Origin: Lactonifactor longoviformis DSM 17459
GTDB taxonomy: Bacteria; Bacillota; Clostridia; Lachnospirales; Lachnospiraceae
Assembly: GCF_900129135.1 (NCBI RefSeq)
Contig: NZ_FQVI01000002.1
Coordinates: 124,001 to 188,000, forward strand
Reading direction: 5' to 3'
DNA length: 64,000 nucleotides
Shown in pieces: positions 27,235-35,205 of this stretch. Every line of letters begins with the position of its first letter. Positions within the stretch are counted from its first letter, which is position 1. The notes beneath the pieces were generated by a model. The model saw nothing but the letters and a program-made list of their open reading frames with translations. It was not told where the DNA came from and did no database searches. Both the position numbers and the translations under genes were made by a program.

Positions 27235-28167
27235 ATGGAATGGAACGGTAAGCCTTATCATTCCTTAGACTATATGCTGAAGGAGCGTTTTGGCACAAAG
27301 GTATATAAAGTAGCCCTTAACGGTGGGATGACCTGCCCGAATCGGGACGGGACACTGGGGAACCGGGGCTGTATCTTCTGCAGTGCCGGCGGTTCCGGAG
27401 ATTTTGCGGCTGATAAGTCTCTCACAATTACGGAACAGATCAAAGAACAAAAAGACAGAATCCGTCAGAAGAGAAAAGCGGAAACATTTATTGCCTATTT
27501 CCAGGCCTATACTAACACATATGGAAGCATTTCCCATCTGACCTCTGTTTTTACTGAAGCTCTGGCAGATCCTGAAGTAGCTGCCCTCTCCATCGGCACC
27601 CGGCCTGACTGCCTGGGTGATGAGGTGTTGGATCTGCTGGATGCTTTGAACCGCCAAAAGCCCGTATGGGTTGAATTAGGACTGCAGACCATCCATGATA
27701 AAACTGCCGCATATATTCGGCGAGGCTACAGACTTTCCTGTTTTGAAGAGGCTGTCAAAGAACTCCGAAAGCGCAGTCTGGAAGTTATCGTTCACACTAT
27801 TCTGGGTCTGCCCGGAGAAAGCCGGGAGGATATTCTCCAAACCATATCCTATCTGAACCACAGAGATATTCAGGGTATTAAGCTTCAGCTTCTCCATATA
27901 CTAAAGGGTACTGATTTGGCAGAGGAATACTTAAGCGGAGCGTTTCAGGTCTATACTATGGAGGAATATCTGGATCTCGTAATATCCTGCCTGGAACATT
28001 TGTCACCGGATATCGTCATTCACCGGCTCACAGGGGATGGCCCAAGGGATTTGTTAATTGCGCCTCGTTGGAGCAGCGCCAAAAAAACAGTATTAAACAC
28101 TCTTCATCATGAATGTAAGGTCCGGCAGACCTGGCAGGGAAGGCTGTATACTGGAAAGGAGAATTAG
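27235..28167 (+). CDS. TIGR01212-family radical SAM protein (YtqA-like)
   Basis: 310 residues. It opens with HSLDYMLKERFGTKVYKVAL and the family pattern GMTCPNRDG, then GCIFC. The candidate cluster-binding cysteines are 34, 46 and 49, with an extended spacing unlike the classic CX3CX2C. EGTRPDCL-like sequence (SIGTRPDCLGDE) and HTILGLPGE are also typical. Its biochemical role is not established to my knowledge. It overlaps functionally with the malic enzyme only by coupling, being 1 nt downstream, and a DUF4364 gene follows. Confidence 0.9.
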   Translation: MEWNGKPYHSLDYMLKERFGTKVYKVALNGGMTCPNRDGTLGNRGCIFCSAGGSGDFAADKSLTITEQIKEQKDRIRQKRKAETFIAYFQAYTNTYGSISHLTSVFTEALADPEVAALSIGTRPDCLGDEVLDLLDALNRQKPVWVELGLQTIHDKTAAYIRRGYRLSCFEEAVKELRKRSLEVIVHTILGLPGESREDILQTISYLNHRDIQGIKLQLLHILKGTDLAEEYLSGAFQVYTMEEYLDLVISCLEHLSPDIVIHRLTGDGPRDLLIAPRWSSAKKTVLNTLHHECKVRQTWQGRLYTGKEN

Positions 28168-28171
28168 AATT

Positions 28172-28684
28172 ATGGCAGAACCATTGACATTATACAAATT
28201 AATCATTTTATACATGTTAGATAAGGTAAATTTCCCTCTGACTAATTCTCAAATATCAGAGTTTATTCTGGATAAGGGATATACGACATACTTTCACATT
28301 CAGGAAGCGATCAATCAACTGATTGATTCCGAATTGCTGGAGATGAGCACCGTTAGGAATTCCTCACGGTATCGAATCACACCAAAAGGCGAAGAAACCA
28401 TTCATTATTTTCAAAATGAAATCTCACCTGAGATTCAGGAAGAGATTATAGAGTTTTTCAATTCCCATGCCTATGAACTGCGCAATGAGGTCTCTACCAT
28501 TGCCGACTATTACAAAAAAAATGCAGATGAGTATGAGGTACGCTGTCAGGTGATAGAACGGCAGTCCTATCTCATTGATATGACCCTGACGGTGCCGACG
28601 AAAGAGGCCGCCACAACCATATGCAGCCGCTGGCAGGAAAAAAGTCAGGAGATTTATGCACATATTATGGGGGAACTACTTTAA
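28172..28684 (+). CDS. DUF4364-family protein
   Basis: About 170 residues, the usual family length. The N-terminal half is winged-helix-like (LYKLIILYMLDKVNFPLTNS, then HIQEAINQLIDSELLEM). I chose ATG 28172 (MAEPLTLYK) because AAAGGAG lies about 10 nt upstream; the upstream extension overlaps the radical SAM gene. The family is typical of Clostridia and its function is unknown; DNA binding is plausible from the winged-helix look. Confidence 0.87.
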   Translation: MAEPLTLYKLIILYMLDKVNFPLTNSQISEFILDKGYTTYFHIQEAINQLIDSELLEMSTVRNSSRYRITPKGEETIHYFQNEISPEIQEEIIEFFNSHAYELRNEVSTIADYYKKNADEYEVRCQVIERQSYLIDMTLTVPTKEAATTICSRWQEKSQEIYAHIMGELL

Positions 28685-28694
28685 AAGTAAAAAA

Positions 28695-28768
28695 GGGACA
28701 GGTCAATCTGATTTTGGGACAGGCCTGATCGAATTTGGGACGTGTTCTTTTTAGAAAGTACACGTCCC
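28695..28768. repeat. REP-like GGGAC stem-loop element, copy 2, acting as terminator
   Basis: GGGACAGGTCAAT and TTTGGGAC repeats lead into GGGACGTGTTCTTT (28737-28750) paired with AAAGTACACGTCCC (28755-28768), one mismatch, followed by CTTTTT. It is nearly the same as 567-641. It lies between convergent genes and can end transcription of the DUF4364 unit. Confidence 0.65.
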
Positions 28769-28781
28769 CTTTTTCACCCTT

Positions 28782-30092
28782 TTATTTGATGGAAGCAAAG
28801 TATTTTCGTATCTCCTTCTCATAGCCAATGTCTTCCGGCCGGTAGAATCTGCTTCCTTTGATCTCATCCGGAAGGTACTGCTGCTCCACATAGTGATTGG
28901 GATAATCATGTGCATAGCGATACCCGATCCCGTGCCCCATATTGGATGCGCCCCCGTAATGTGCGTCCTGGAGATGGGGCGGCACTGTGGTTTTCTTGTT
29001 TTTTACAGACTCCATAGCCTCGTTGATGGCCATATAGGAGGCATTGCTTTTCGGGGCACAGGCAATATATGTGACTGCCTGGGAGAGAAGTATGCGGGCC
29101 TCTGGCATTCCGATACGTTCTACCCCCAGGGCGGCAGATACTGCCACGTTGAGTGCATTGGGGTCTGCATTTCCAACATCTTCCGCTGCGCATATCATAA
29201 TCCTTCTCGCTATGAATTTAATGTCTTCCCCGGCATACAGCATCTTCGCCAAATAATATACGGCGGCATCGGGATCGGATCCCCGCATGCTTTTAATAAA
29301 GGCTGAGATGGTATCATAGTGGTTGTCTCCTGTCTTATCGTATCTTACGACTCTTTTCTGTATACACTGGGAGGCGGTTTGAAGATCAATGTGGATCTTG
29401 CCGTCCCCGGCTCGGTCTGTGGTAAGAATCCCTAATTCTATGGCATTCAGAGCAGCTCTGGCATCGCCCCCGGCAATATCTGCGAGAAATTCCTTCGCAT
29501 CCTCGTCCAGCACTGCCTGGTAGCTCCCCATACCCTTTTCTTTGTCCGATACGGCACGCTCCAGCAATTTTTCGATATCTTTCTTTTCCAGTGCATGCAG
29601 TTCAAATATAATGGATCGGGAGATCAGAGCGCTGTTTACCTCGAAATATGGATTTTCTGTGGTGGCCCCGATCAGTATAATAGTCCCGTCCTCCACAAAG
29701 GGGAGAAGGTAATCCTGCTGGCCTTTGTTAAAACGGTGAATCTCATCTATAAACAATATGGTTTTTGTCCCATACATCCCCAATTGGCTCTGAGCTTCTT
29801 TAATCACAGCCTCCATATCCTTTTTCCCCGCCACCGTGGCATTCATCTGGGTAAACCGGGAACTGGTCGTATTGGCGATTACTTTAGCAAGTGTGGTTTT
29901 TCCGGTCCCGGGAGGGCCGTAAAATATAATGGAGCTGAGCTTATCAGCCTTAATCGCCCGATACAGCAGCTTGTCCTTTCCAATAATATGTTCCTGTCCA
30001 ACTACTTCCTCCAGAGAAGTAGGACGCATCCTGGAAGCCAACGGGGACTCATTTTCCAGGGTTACCTCTTTCATATAATCAAATAAATCCAT
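28782..30092 (-). CDS. rarA: Replication-associated recombination protein A (RarA/MgsA) AAA+ ATPase
   Basis: About 436 residues. An N-terminal Pro-rich PLASRMRPTSLEEVVGQEH segment is followed by Walker A (YGPPGTGKTT), Walker B (LFIDEIHRF), sensor 1 (IGATTENP) and the C-terminal tetramerisation domain (AHDYPNHYVEQQYLP). I chose ATG 30092 (MDLFDYMKEV) because GGAGG lies 5 nt upstream; a frame 24 residues longer is not supported. RarA works at stalled replication forks. It is a lone housekeeping gene here. Confidence 0.94.
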   Translation of the reverse strand: MDLFDYMKEVTLENESPLASRMRPTSLEEVVGQEHIIGKDKLLYRAIKADKLSSIIFYGPPGTGKTTLAKVIANTTSSRFTQMNATVAGKKDMEAVIKEAQSQLGMYGTKTILFIDEIHRFNKGQQDYLLPFVEDGTIILIGATTENPYFEVNSALISRSIIFELHALEKKDIEKLLERAVSDKEKGMGSYQAVLDEDAKEFLADIAGGDARAALNAIELGILTTDRAGDGKIHIDLQTASQCIQKRVVRYDKTGDNHYDTISAFIKSMRGSDPDAAVYYLAKMLYAGEDIKFIARRIMICAAEDVGNADPNALNVAVSAALGVERIGMPEARILLSQAVTYIACAPKSNASYMAINEAMESVKNKKTTVPPHLQDAHYGGASNMGHGIGYRYAHDYPNHYVEQQYLPDEIKGSRFYRPEDIGYEKEIRKYFASIK

Positions 30093-30151
30093 TTTTCCTC
30101 CGCCTTTCCCTGCTTCTGTCCGCTGAAGCAATTGTATATCCGAATCCTTGC

Positions 30152-31093
30152 TCAGGAAACCCATCCCAAAGTCTTAAGCGCCCAGATAAATAAAAACATG
30201 GTTACCACGCAGGCCGCAGAACTGGCAGCAACAATCTCTCCCGCCAGCTCTCCATTCCCGCCCATAGACTGGGCCATAGGTGCTGAAGCTACCGCAGTGG
30301 GGGAACCAAATACTGCCAGTATCCCTACTAATTCCACCTCCCGGTATCCCAACGCCGCTGCCACAGCAACCGCTGCCGCAGGCACCAGTATCAGGCGTCC
30401 CAAAAGTACAGCTCCCAGCTTTTTTCTGTGCTTTCTTACGCTTTCAAATGACAACATACCGCCCAGGCAGATCAGCGCCATGGGGGATGCCATACTCCCA
30501 ATGTTATCCAGGGTGTCAACTGCCAGTGCGGGAAGCCGGATATTCAGCACAGCAAAAAGTATCCCCAGAATCCCTGCCCCCACCAGGGGGTTCTTGAGCA
30601 CGCCCTTCACCACTGCGCCGGGTTTTGCCCTGCCGCCCCGAAACATTTCAAAAAGAATCACTGCCAGTATATTAAAGAGAGGTACTATCAGTGCCGCCAT
30701 TGCGGCGATTACGCCGATATCCCCGTCTTTATACAAATTGGCACCGATGCTCACCCCGAACAGCACATAATTGCTCCGGTAGATTCCCTGAATCATAACA
30801 GAGGCGTCTTTCTTCTCCCTGACAAATCTGGGCACTGCGGCGCAGAGCAGCAAAAACAGCAGTATCACCATGACAGCCGCATACAAAAAAAGCCCCTTAT
30901 TCACAGAAGACTTGAAATCTGACTCATAGACATCCACAAACAGCATAATCGGAATAAACACCTGAAAAATCATTCCGTTGAGAGGTTTAAATATGCGGGC
31001 GTCCAAAAGTTTCATCTTCCTGATTCCAAACCCCAGCAGCATATACGCAAACAGTGGAAATACCACTGAGAATGACAGTATTAGATTCTGCAT
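30152..31093 (-). CDS. AEC (auxin efflux carrier)-family transporter
   Basis: 313 residues with about ten membrane helices. The N-terminal VVFPLFAYMLLGFGIRKMKL, the NGMIFQVFIPIMLF motif and FGSPTAVASAPMAQSMGGNG are typical of bacterial AEC carriers (malate or other carboxylate permeases). AAAGGAG precedes the ATG. It stands between rarA and a deacetylase gene on the same strand. The substrate is unknown. Confidence 0.9.
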   Translation of the reverse strand: MQNLILSFSVVFPLFAYMLLGFGIRKMKLLDARIFKPLNGMIFQVFIPIMLFVDVYESDFKSSVNKGLFLYAAVMVILLFLLLCAAVPRFVREKKDASVMIQGIYRSNYVLFGVSIGANLYKDGDIGVIAAMAALIVPLFNILAVILFEMFRGGRAKPGAVVKGVLKNPLVGAGILGILFAVLNIRLPALAVDTLDNIGSMASPMALICLGGMLSFESVRKHRKKLGAVLLGRLILVPAAAVAVAAALGYREVELVGILAVFGSPTAVASAPMAQSMGGNGELAGEIVAASSAACVVTMFLFIWALKTLGWVS

Positions 31094-31118
31094 CTTACTC
31101 CTTTGTCCCTCATCTCTG

Positions 31119-31805
31119 CTAATCCATTAAAAGTTCATCAACAGTTACAAAACGGTATCCCTTTCCCTGGAGGGCATCTATGATCCGCAGCGCTGCCTTT
31201 ACACTGGAATCATAATTGTCGTGCATAAGGATGATATCCCCGTCCTCCACATCTTTCAGTACTCTATTAACAATAGCATCTGTGTCCTTTGTTGTCCAGT
31301 CCAGGGAATCCACATTCCACAGTACAGGAATCATGGTAACGTTACAGTCCAGATTTTTTTTCCACTCTCCGAAGGGAGGACGGATGAATGCGGTATACAT
31401 TCCGGTTATCTCAAAAATTTTGTTGCTGGTCTTGGTAACCTGCTCGCAGGCCTTGGCATCTGATAATTTATTCAGCTGCACATGGTCAAAGGTATGATTG
31501 CCAATCAAATGCCCCTCTTTATACATCCGTTCCACAATGTCTTCGTTTCCCTCCAGCATCTTTCCTATGAGGAAAAAACTGGCTTTTACATCTCTTTCCT
31601 TTAATCCGTCCAGCAGCCTGGGGGTATATATGGGGTCCGGCCCGTCATCGAAGGTCAAAGCCACAACCGGAGCCTCCCCTGGTTCCGCGGGTGCGTCCGC
31701 CTGAATCATCTGATCCCCAACTCCCCTCTCCCGCAATAGGTGAACACCCAGCAGCAGCAGAAAAACGGCCGTAAAGAAATAGAGTAAATATCCACATTTT
31801 TTCAC
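31119..31805 (-). CDS. Membrane-anchored polysaccharide deacetylase
   Basis: 228 residues. One N-terminal membrane segment (KCGYLLYFFTAVFLLLLGVH) is followed by a NodB domain with TFDDGPDP (catalytic Asp and metal Asp), IGNHTFDHVQ (metal histidines), RPPFGEWKKN and LMHDNYD. GTG 31805 is the start, with GGAG 8 nt upstream. It probably removes acetyl groups from cell-wall or capsular glycans on the outer face of the membrane. Related genes in Firmicutes include PdaA/B-like sporulation enzymes; this one is not assignable further. Confidence 0.9.
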   Translation of the reverse strand: MKKCGYLLYFFTAVFLLLLGVHLLRERGVGDQMIQADAPAEPGEAPVVALTFDDGPDPIYTPRLLDGLKERDVKASFFLIGKMLEGNEDIVERMYKEGHLIGNHTFDHVQLNKLSDAKACEQVTKTSNKIFEITGMYTAFIRPPFGEWKKNLDCNVTMIPVLWNVDSLDWTTKDTDAIVNRVLKDVEDGDIILMHDNYDSSVKAALRIIDALQGKGYRFVTVDELLMD

Positions 31806-31873
31806 TATACTTACTCCAAAAGGCCTTTTAGTTCACTATATGTACCGGAGATCATGTACTATGCGCAAAATAC

Positions 31874-31913
31874 ATTTGGGACGTTGTCTCTCTTACGAGG
31901 CAACGTCCCAAAT
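31874..31913 (-). terminator. Terminator of the infC-rpmI-rplT operon
   Basis: ATTTGGGACGTTG (31874-31886) pairs with CAACGTCCCAAAT (31901-31913), directly after the rplT stop codon. The minus strand continues GTATTTT. The GGGACGTTG arm resembles the GGGAC stems elsewhere in the window. Confidence 0.7.
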
Positions 31914-31917
31914 AAAA

Positions 31918-32274
31918 TTAGGCAATTTTAGTTTTTGCAAGCTCTGCTAATGTAGCAAATCCTTCCGCATCATTGATAGCCATGTCTGCCAGCATCTTTC
32001 TGTTCATCTCAATACCGGCTAATTTTAAGCCATACATAAATTTGCTGTAAGATAAACCGTTCATTCTGGCTGCTGCGTTGATACGTGCAATCCATAACTG
32101 TCTGAACTGGCGTTTCTTCTGCTTTCTTCCTGCGTAGGAGCTTGCCAGCGCTCTCATCACGGACTGCTTTGCCACTCTGTACTGTTTGGATCTGGCTCCT
32201 CTGTAACCTTTTGCCAGCTTTAATGTTCTATTATGTCTTTTCTTAGCGTTTAAACCGCCTTTAATTCTTGCCAT
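31918..32274 (-). CDS. rplT: 50S ribosomal protein L20
   Basis: 118 residues, the full family length. The sequence starts [20 protein letters not shown] and continues with [12 protein letters not shown] and [21 protein letters not shown], all diagnostic of bL20. Last gene of the infC-rpmI-rplT operon. In Firmicutes, L20 represses this operon through its leader RNA, and a matching leader terminator is seen upstream of infC. Confidence 0.98.
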   Translation of the reverse strand: MARIKGGLNAKKRHNRTLKLAKGYRGARSKQYRVAKQSVMRALASSYAGRKQKKRQFRQLWIARINAAARMNGLSYSKFMYGLKLAGIEMNRKMLADMAINDAEGFATLAELAKTKIA

Positions 32275-32309
32275 TCTTAATTTCCTCCTATACTAACTTA
32301 ACTTCTCTC

Positions 32310-32507
32310 TTATAAATAAGGTAAGATTTTCTTCATATTCTTTACATTTGTAGCATCTGTAACAGTAGGTTTTCTCAGATTTCTTTTTCTCTTCTGAGAT
32401 TTTTTGGTTAAGATATGGCTTTTATAAGCTTTATTTCTAACTAATTTTCCTGTACCTGTTTTTTTGAAACGCTTTGCAGCAGCTCTGCTTGTTTTAATTT
32501 TTGGCAT
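32310..32507 (-). CDS. rpmI: 50S ribosomal protein L35
   Basis: 65 residues, very basic, with [20 protein letters not shown], typical of bL35. It lies 35 nt upstream of rplT and 36 nt downstream of infC on the minus strand, the standard operon order. Confidence 0.98.
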   Translation of the reverse strand: MPKIKTSRAAAKRFKKTGTGKLVRNKAYKSHILTKKSQKRKRNLRKPTVTDATNVKNMKKILPYL

Positions 32508-32543
32508 TGTATATTCCTCCTTAATACTTGTCTTTTCTATTTT

Positions 32544-33050
32544 TTAACGTTTTTCAGTTAAAAACATGGTCATGCTTCTGCCTTCTACCTTAGGAGCTTT
32601 TTCTATCACAGCAATATCCGAAAGCTTTTCAGCAAATTCATCCAAAATATGCTTGCTGGCATACATATGCGCCATCTCTCTTCCGCGGAACCGAAGAGTA
32701 ACCTTCACTTTATCGCCCTTGGATATGAATTTTCTGGCAGCATTTGTTTTGGTGTTCAAATCGTTGGAATCAATGTTGGGTGAGAGACGCACTTCTTTTA
32801 CATCGATGGTCTTCTGCTTTTTCCTGGCTTCTTTTTCTTTTCTTGCCAGTTCATATTTGTATTTCCCATAATCAATAATTTTACAAACCGGTGGCTTTGC
32901 GGTAGGAGCAATCTTGACCAGATCCAGCCCAGCCTCCTGCGCTTTGGCCATTGCATCCCTCGTTGATACGATACCTAATTGTTCTCCATCCACACCAATC
33001 AGACGTACTTCCCTGTCTCTGATCTGTTCGTTAATCATTAAATCGCTAAT
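32544..33050 (-). CDS. infC: Translation initiation factor IF-3, AUU start
   Basis: About 168 residues with both IF-3 domains: MINEQIRDREVRLIGVDGEQ at the N-terminus, then KEVRLSPNIDSNDLNTK and RFRGREMAHMYAS. I chose ATT 33050, which begins ISDLMINEQ and sits 9 nt after GGAGG. A frame beginning at ATG 33173 would add 41 residues unlike any IF-3. An AUU start is the classic way IF-3 limits its own synthesis. Leads the rpmI-rplT operon. Confidence 0.95.
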   Translation of the reverse strand: MSDLMINEQIRDREVRLIGVDGEQLGIVSTRDAMAKAQEAGLDLVKIAPTAKPPVCKIIDYGKYKYELARKEKEARKKQKTIDVKEVRLSPNIDSNDLNTKTNAARKFISKGDKVKVTLRFRGREMAHMYASKHILDEFAEKLSDIAVIEKAPKVEGRSMTMFLTEKR

Positions 33051-33250
33051 AGTAGTGCACCTCCATAATAATTGAATAGTTGAAATGTTAAAACCTGTTA
33101 CCTCCACCCGTACGCACCATGCTGTATCTGCCATGCATACAAAAAAAGCGAATAGCCGCACTATCCACTTCATACCATTATAATTTTGCAGTCTGAGACC
33201 GCAGAATTACAGCTAATATTAACCAGGGTCACGTCAATGTGCCAAGGTGA
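33051..33250 (-). promoter_or_regulatory. infC leader with attenuator hairpin (L20-leader-like)
   Basis: Between the transcription start region and infC, the minus strand carries GGATAG-TGCGG-CTATTC followed by GC and seven Ts (33141-33166), a clear intrinsic terminator well upstream of the AUU. A second stem region lies just before it (TAATTCTGC with TGCAAAATTA, about 33181-33210). This is the expected layout of the L20-controlled leader in Firmicutes. I have not matched the pseudoknot itself. The rest of this 371-nt gap toward 33422 is AT-rich promoter DNA. Confidence 0.6.
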
Positions 33251-33421
33251 GAGTGGATACTCTGCTTTGTTTTATCAAATGTCTTACTCAGACCTTTAAT
33301 ACTTTATCATAAACCAAATGGTAAGTCAAGCATTTTAATATTTTCTTTATAAATCCTTGTTTTTTATGTAAAAGAATGTCATAATAGATCGGAATACTTG
33401 AACTGGAAAAAGGAGAAACTT

Positions 33422-34777
33422 ATGGACAAAAAAAGAGGAAATTTTTCAAGTAAGATTGGGTTTGTCCTGGCAGCTGCAGGATCTGCAGTGGGACTTGGCA
33501 ATCTGTGGCGCTTTCCGTATCTGGCAGCCAAATACGGGGGAGGAATCTTTCTGCTCGTTTATCTCATTCTGGCTGTGACCTTCGGTTTTGCACTTATGAC
33601 CACTGAAATCGCCATCGGGCGCAGAACAGGACTCAGCGCGGTTGGTGCATTCAAAGCCCTGGACAAGCGTTTTAGTTTTATCGGATATCTGGGATGTATC
33701 GTCCCTTTTATCATCACCCCTTACTACTGTGTTATCGGGGGCTGGGTGGCAAAATATCTTTTTGAGTTTGCGTCCGGCAGAGTGGCAGAGGCTGCGGGTG
33801 ATACCTTCTTCACCGGTTATATTTCACAGACAGGCGGCCCTCTTCTTTGGTTTGCCTTATACGTTATTTTAAATGCTGTGGTTGTACTTGCCGGTGTTCA
33901 AAAAGGAATTGAAAAGGCCAGTAAAATCCTGATGCCCGTACTTATTGTACTCTCCATTGGCATCACTCTGTTCTGTATCACACGTCCAGGGGCCATGGAG
34001 GGGGTAAAATATTATCTGCTGCCCGATTTCAGCCGCTTCTCTATCACCACAGTGCTGGCTGCGATGGGACAGATGTTCTATTCTATGTCATTAGCCATGG
34101 GAATTATGATAACATACGGCTCCTACATGAAAAAAGACAACCATCTGGAGAAATCGGTACGGCAGATCGAAATATTTGACACAGGGATCGCTTTTCTTGC
34201 GGGACTGATGATAATCCCTTCTGTCTTTGTCTTTTCCGGCGGGGATGAAGCCGCGCTTAACAAAGGAGCCGGGCTTATGTTTATGACACTCCCCAAGGTT
34301 TTCAACGATATGACTCTTGGAGGCGTTCTGGGCACTGTTTTCTTTATCCTGGTGCTGTTTGCAGCCCTTACTTCCTCCATCTCTCTGATGGAGACAACGG
34401 TTTCAATCTTAAGGGACAAGTTCGGGTGGAAGCGTTCTTCCGCCACCCTGGCAGTTACAGTATTTATACTGGCGCTCGGAAGCTTTGTCTCCCTGGGATA
34501 CGGGGTATTGGACTCCCTGCGGCCGCTTGGATTCCAACTGCTGGATTTCTTTGATTTTGTGAGCAACAGCATACTGATGCCTGTGGTGGCTCTGCTGACC
34601 TGTATCTTTATCGGATATATCATAAAGCCTAAAGTGATTGAGGATGAGGTATCCATTAACGGTGAGTTTAAGGCCAAGAAATTTTACGAGGTGATTATTA
34701 AGTACATTGCACCTATCTGCCTGCTTGCCATCCTGATCTTTTCTATTCTGGAAAATCTGGGAATGATCAGCGTATAA
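33422..34777 (+). CDS. Sodium-dependent NSS/SNF-family transporter
   Basis: About 451 residues with 11-12 helices. The first helix carries IGFVLAAAGSAVGLGNLWRF, the NSS sodium/substrate-site hallmark; YAxx-like PFIITPYYCVIGGWVAKY and SSISLMETTVS follow. I chose ATG 33422, 6 nt after AAAGGAG; the upstream TTG at 33398 is not supported. These carriers import amino acids or amines with sodium. It is monocistronic with a strong terminator at 34782. Confidence 0.94.
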   Translation: MDKKRGNFSSKIGFVLAAAGSAVGLGNLWRFPYLAAKYGGGIFLLVYLILAVTFGFALMTTEIAIGRRTGLSAVGAFKALDKRFSFIGYLGCIVPFIITPYYCVIGGWVAKYLFEFASGRVAEAAGDTFFTGYISQTGGPLLWFALYVILNAVVVLAGVQKGIEKASKILMPVLIVLSIGITLFCITRPGAMEGVKYYLLPDFSRFSITTVLAAMGQMFYSMSLAMGIMITYGSYMKKDNHLEKSVRQIEIFDTGIAFLAGLMIIPSVFVFSGGDEAALNKGAGLMFMTLPKVFNDMTLGGVLGTVFFILVLFAALTSSISLMETTVSILRDKFGWKRSSATLAVTVFILALGSFVSLGYGVLDSLRPLGFQLLDFFDFVSNSILMPVVALLTCIFIGYIIKPKVIEDEVSINGEFKAKKFYEVIIKYIAPICLLAILIFSILENLGMISV

Positions 34778-34781
34778 AAGA

Positions 34782-34814
34782 CGGGGACAGGAATTCTGTG
34801 AATTCCTGTCCCCG
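34782..34814 (+). terminator. Terminator of the NSS transporter gene
   Basis: A perfect 15-bp stem, CGGGGACAGGAATTC (34782-34796) and its inverse (34800-34814), with a TGT loop and a T-rich tail. The GGGGACAGG arm again resembles the REP-like GGGAC family. Confidence 0.85.
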
Positions 34815-34821
34815 ATTCTCT

Positions 34822-35136
34822 TTATTCTTTCTCAAAGCTGCCGCATCTTGTATCATCGCAGTGACAGGCACTTGCCCCGTTAATGGTGATCTTGTCTGCA
34901 GAGCATCTCTCATCATCATTATATACGCATTGGCAGGCTTCACAGTCAACGCTGATTGTCTTGCATCCGCATCCTGCAGAGTTTGAGGAAGACTCCCCGG
35001 TACGCTCGCAGAAGCTTGAGCAGCAGGTCTCGTCCGGTTGTTTTGCATCCTCTCCGGAAACTAAGATATCTCCTTTGGAACAATATTCATCGCAGTTATA
35101 TATGCATGATTTAGCAGTACAGCTCAGTAATGGCAT
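34822..35136 (-). CDS. DUF1540 cysteine-rich protein (two repeats)
   Basis: 104 residues holding two DUF1540 units. The first is CTAKSCIYNCDEYCSKGDI near 6-24, the second is CEACQCVYNDDERCSADKI near 65-83, each followed by a C-x-SF-type end (CCSSFCER, RCGSFEKE). Seventeen or so cysteines suggest a small metal-binding protein. DUF1540 proteins are common in Clostridia and of unknown function. AGGAGG precedes the ATG. It stands between the NSS transporter and thrS. Confidence 0.9.
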   Translation of the reverse strand: MPLLSCTAKSCIYNCDEYCSKGDILVSGEDAKQPDETCCSSFCERTGESSSNSAGCGCKTISVDCEACQCVYNDDERCSADKITINGASACHCDDTRCGSFEKE

Positions 35137-35205
35137 ATAATTTACCTCCTTATATTAGAATCGGAGATAGTATGTGCCGTTTTACCGAATCTATGCACCC
35201 CTGAT

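Noticed and set aside
32544-33173. IF-3 with a 41-residue N-terminal extension starting at ATG 33173
   Set aside because: The extension overlaps the leader terminator, has no IF-3 similarity, and the AUU at 33050 has the ribosome site.
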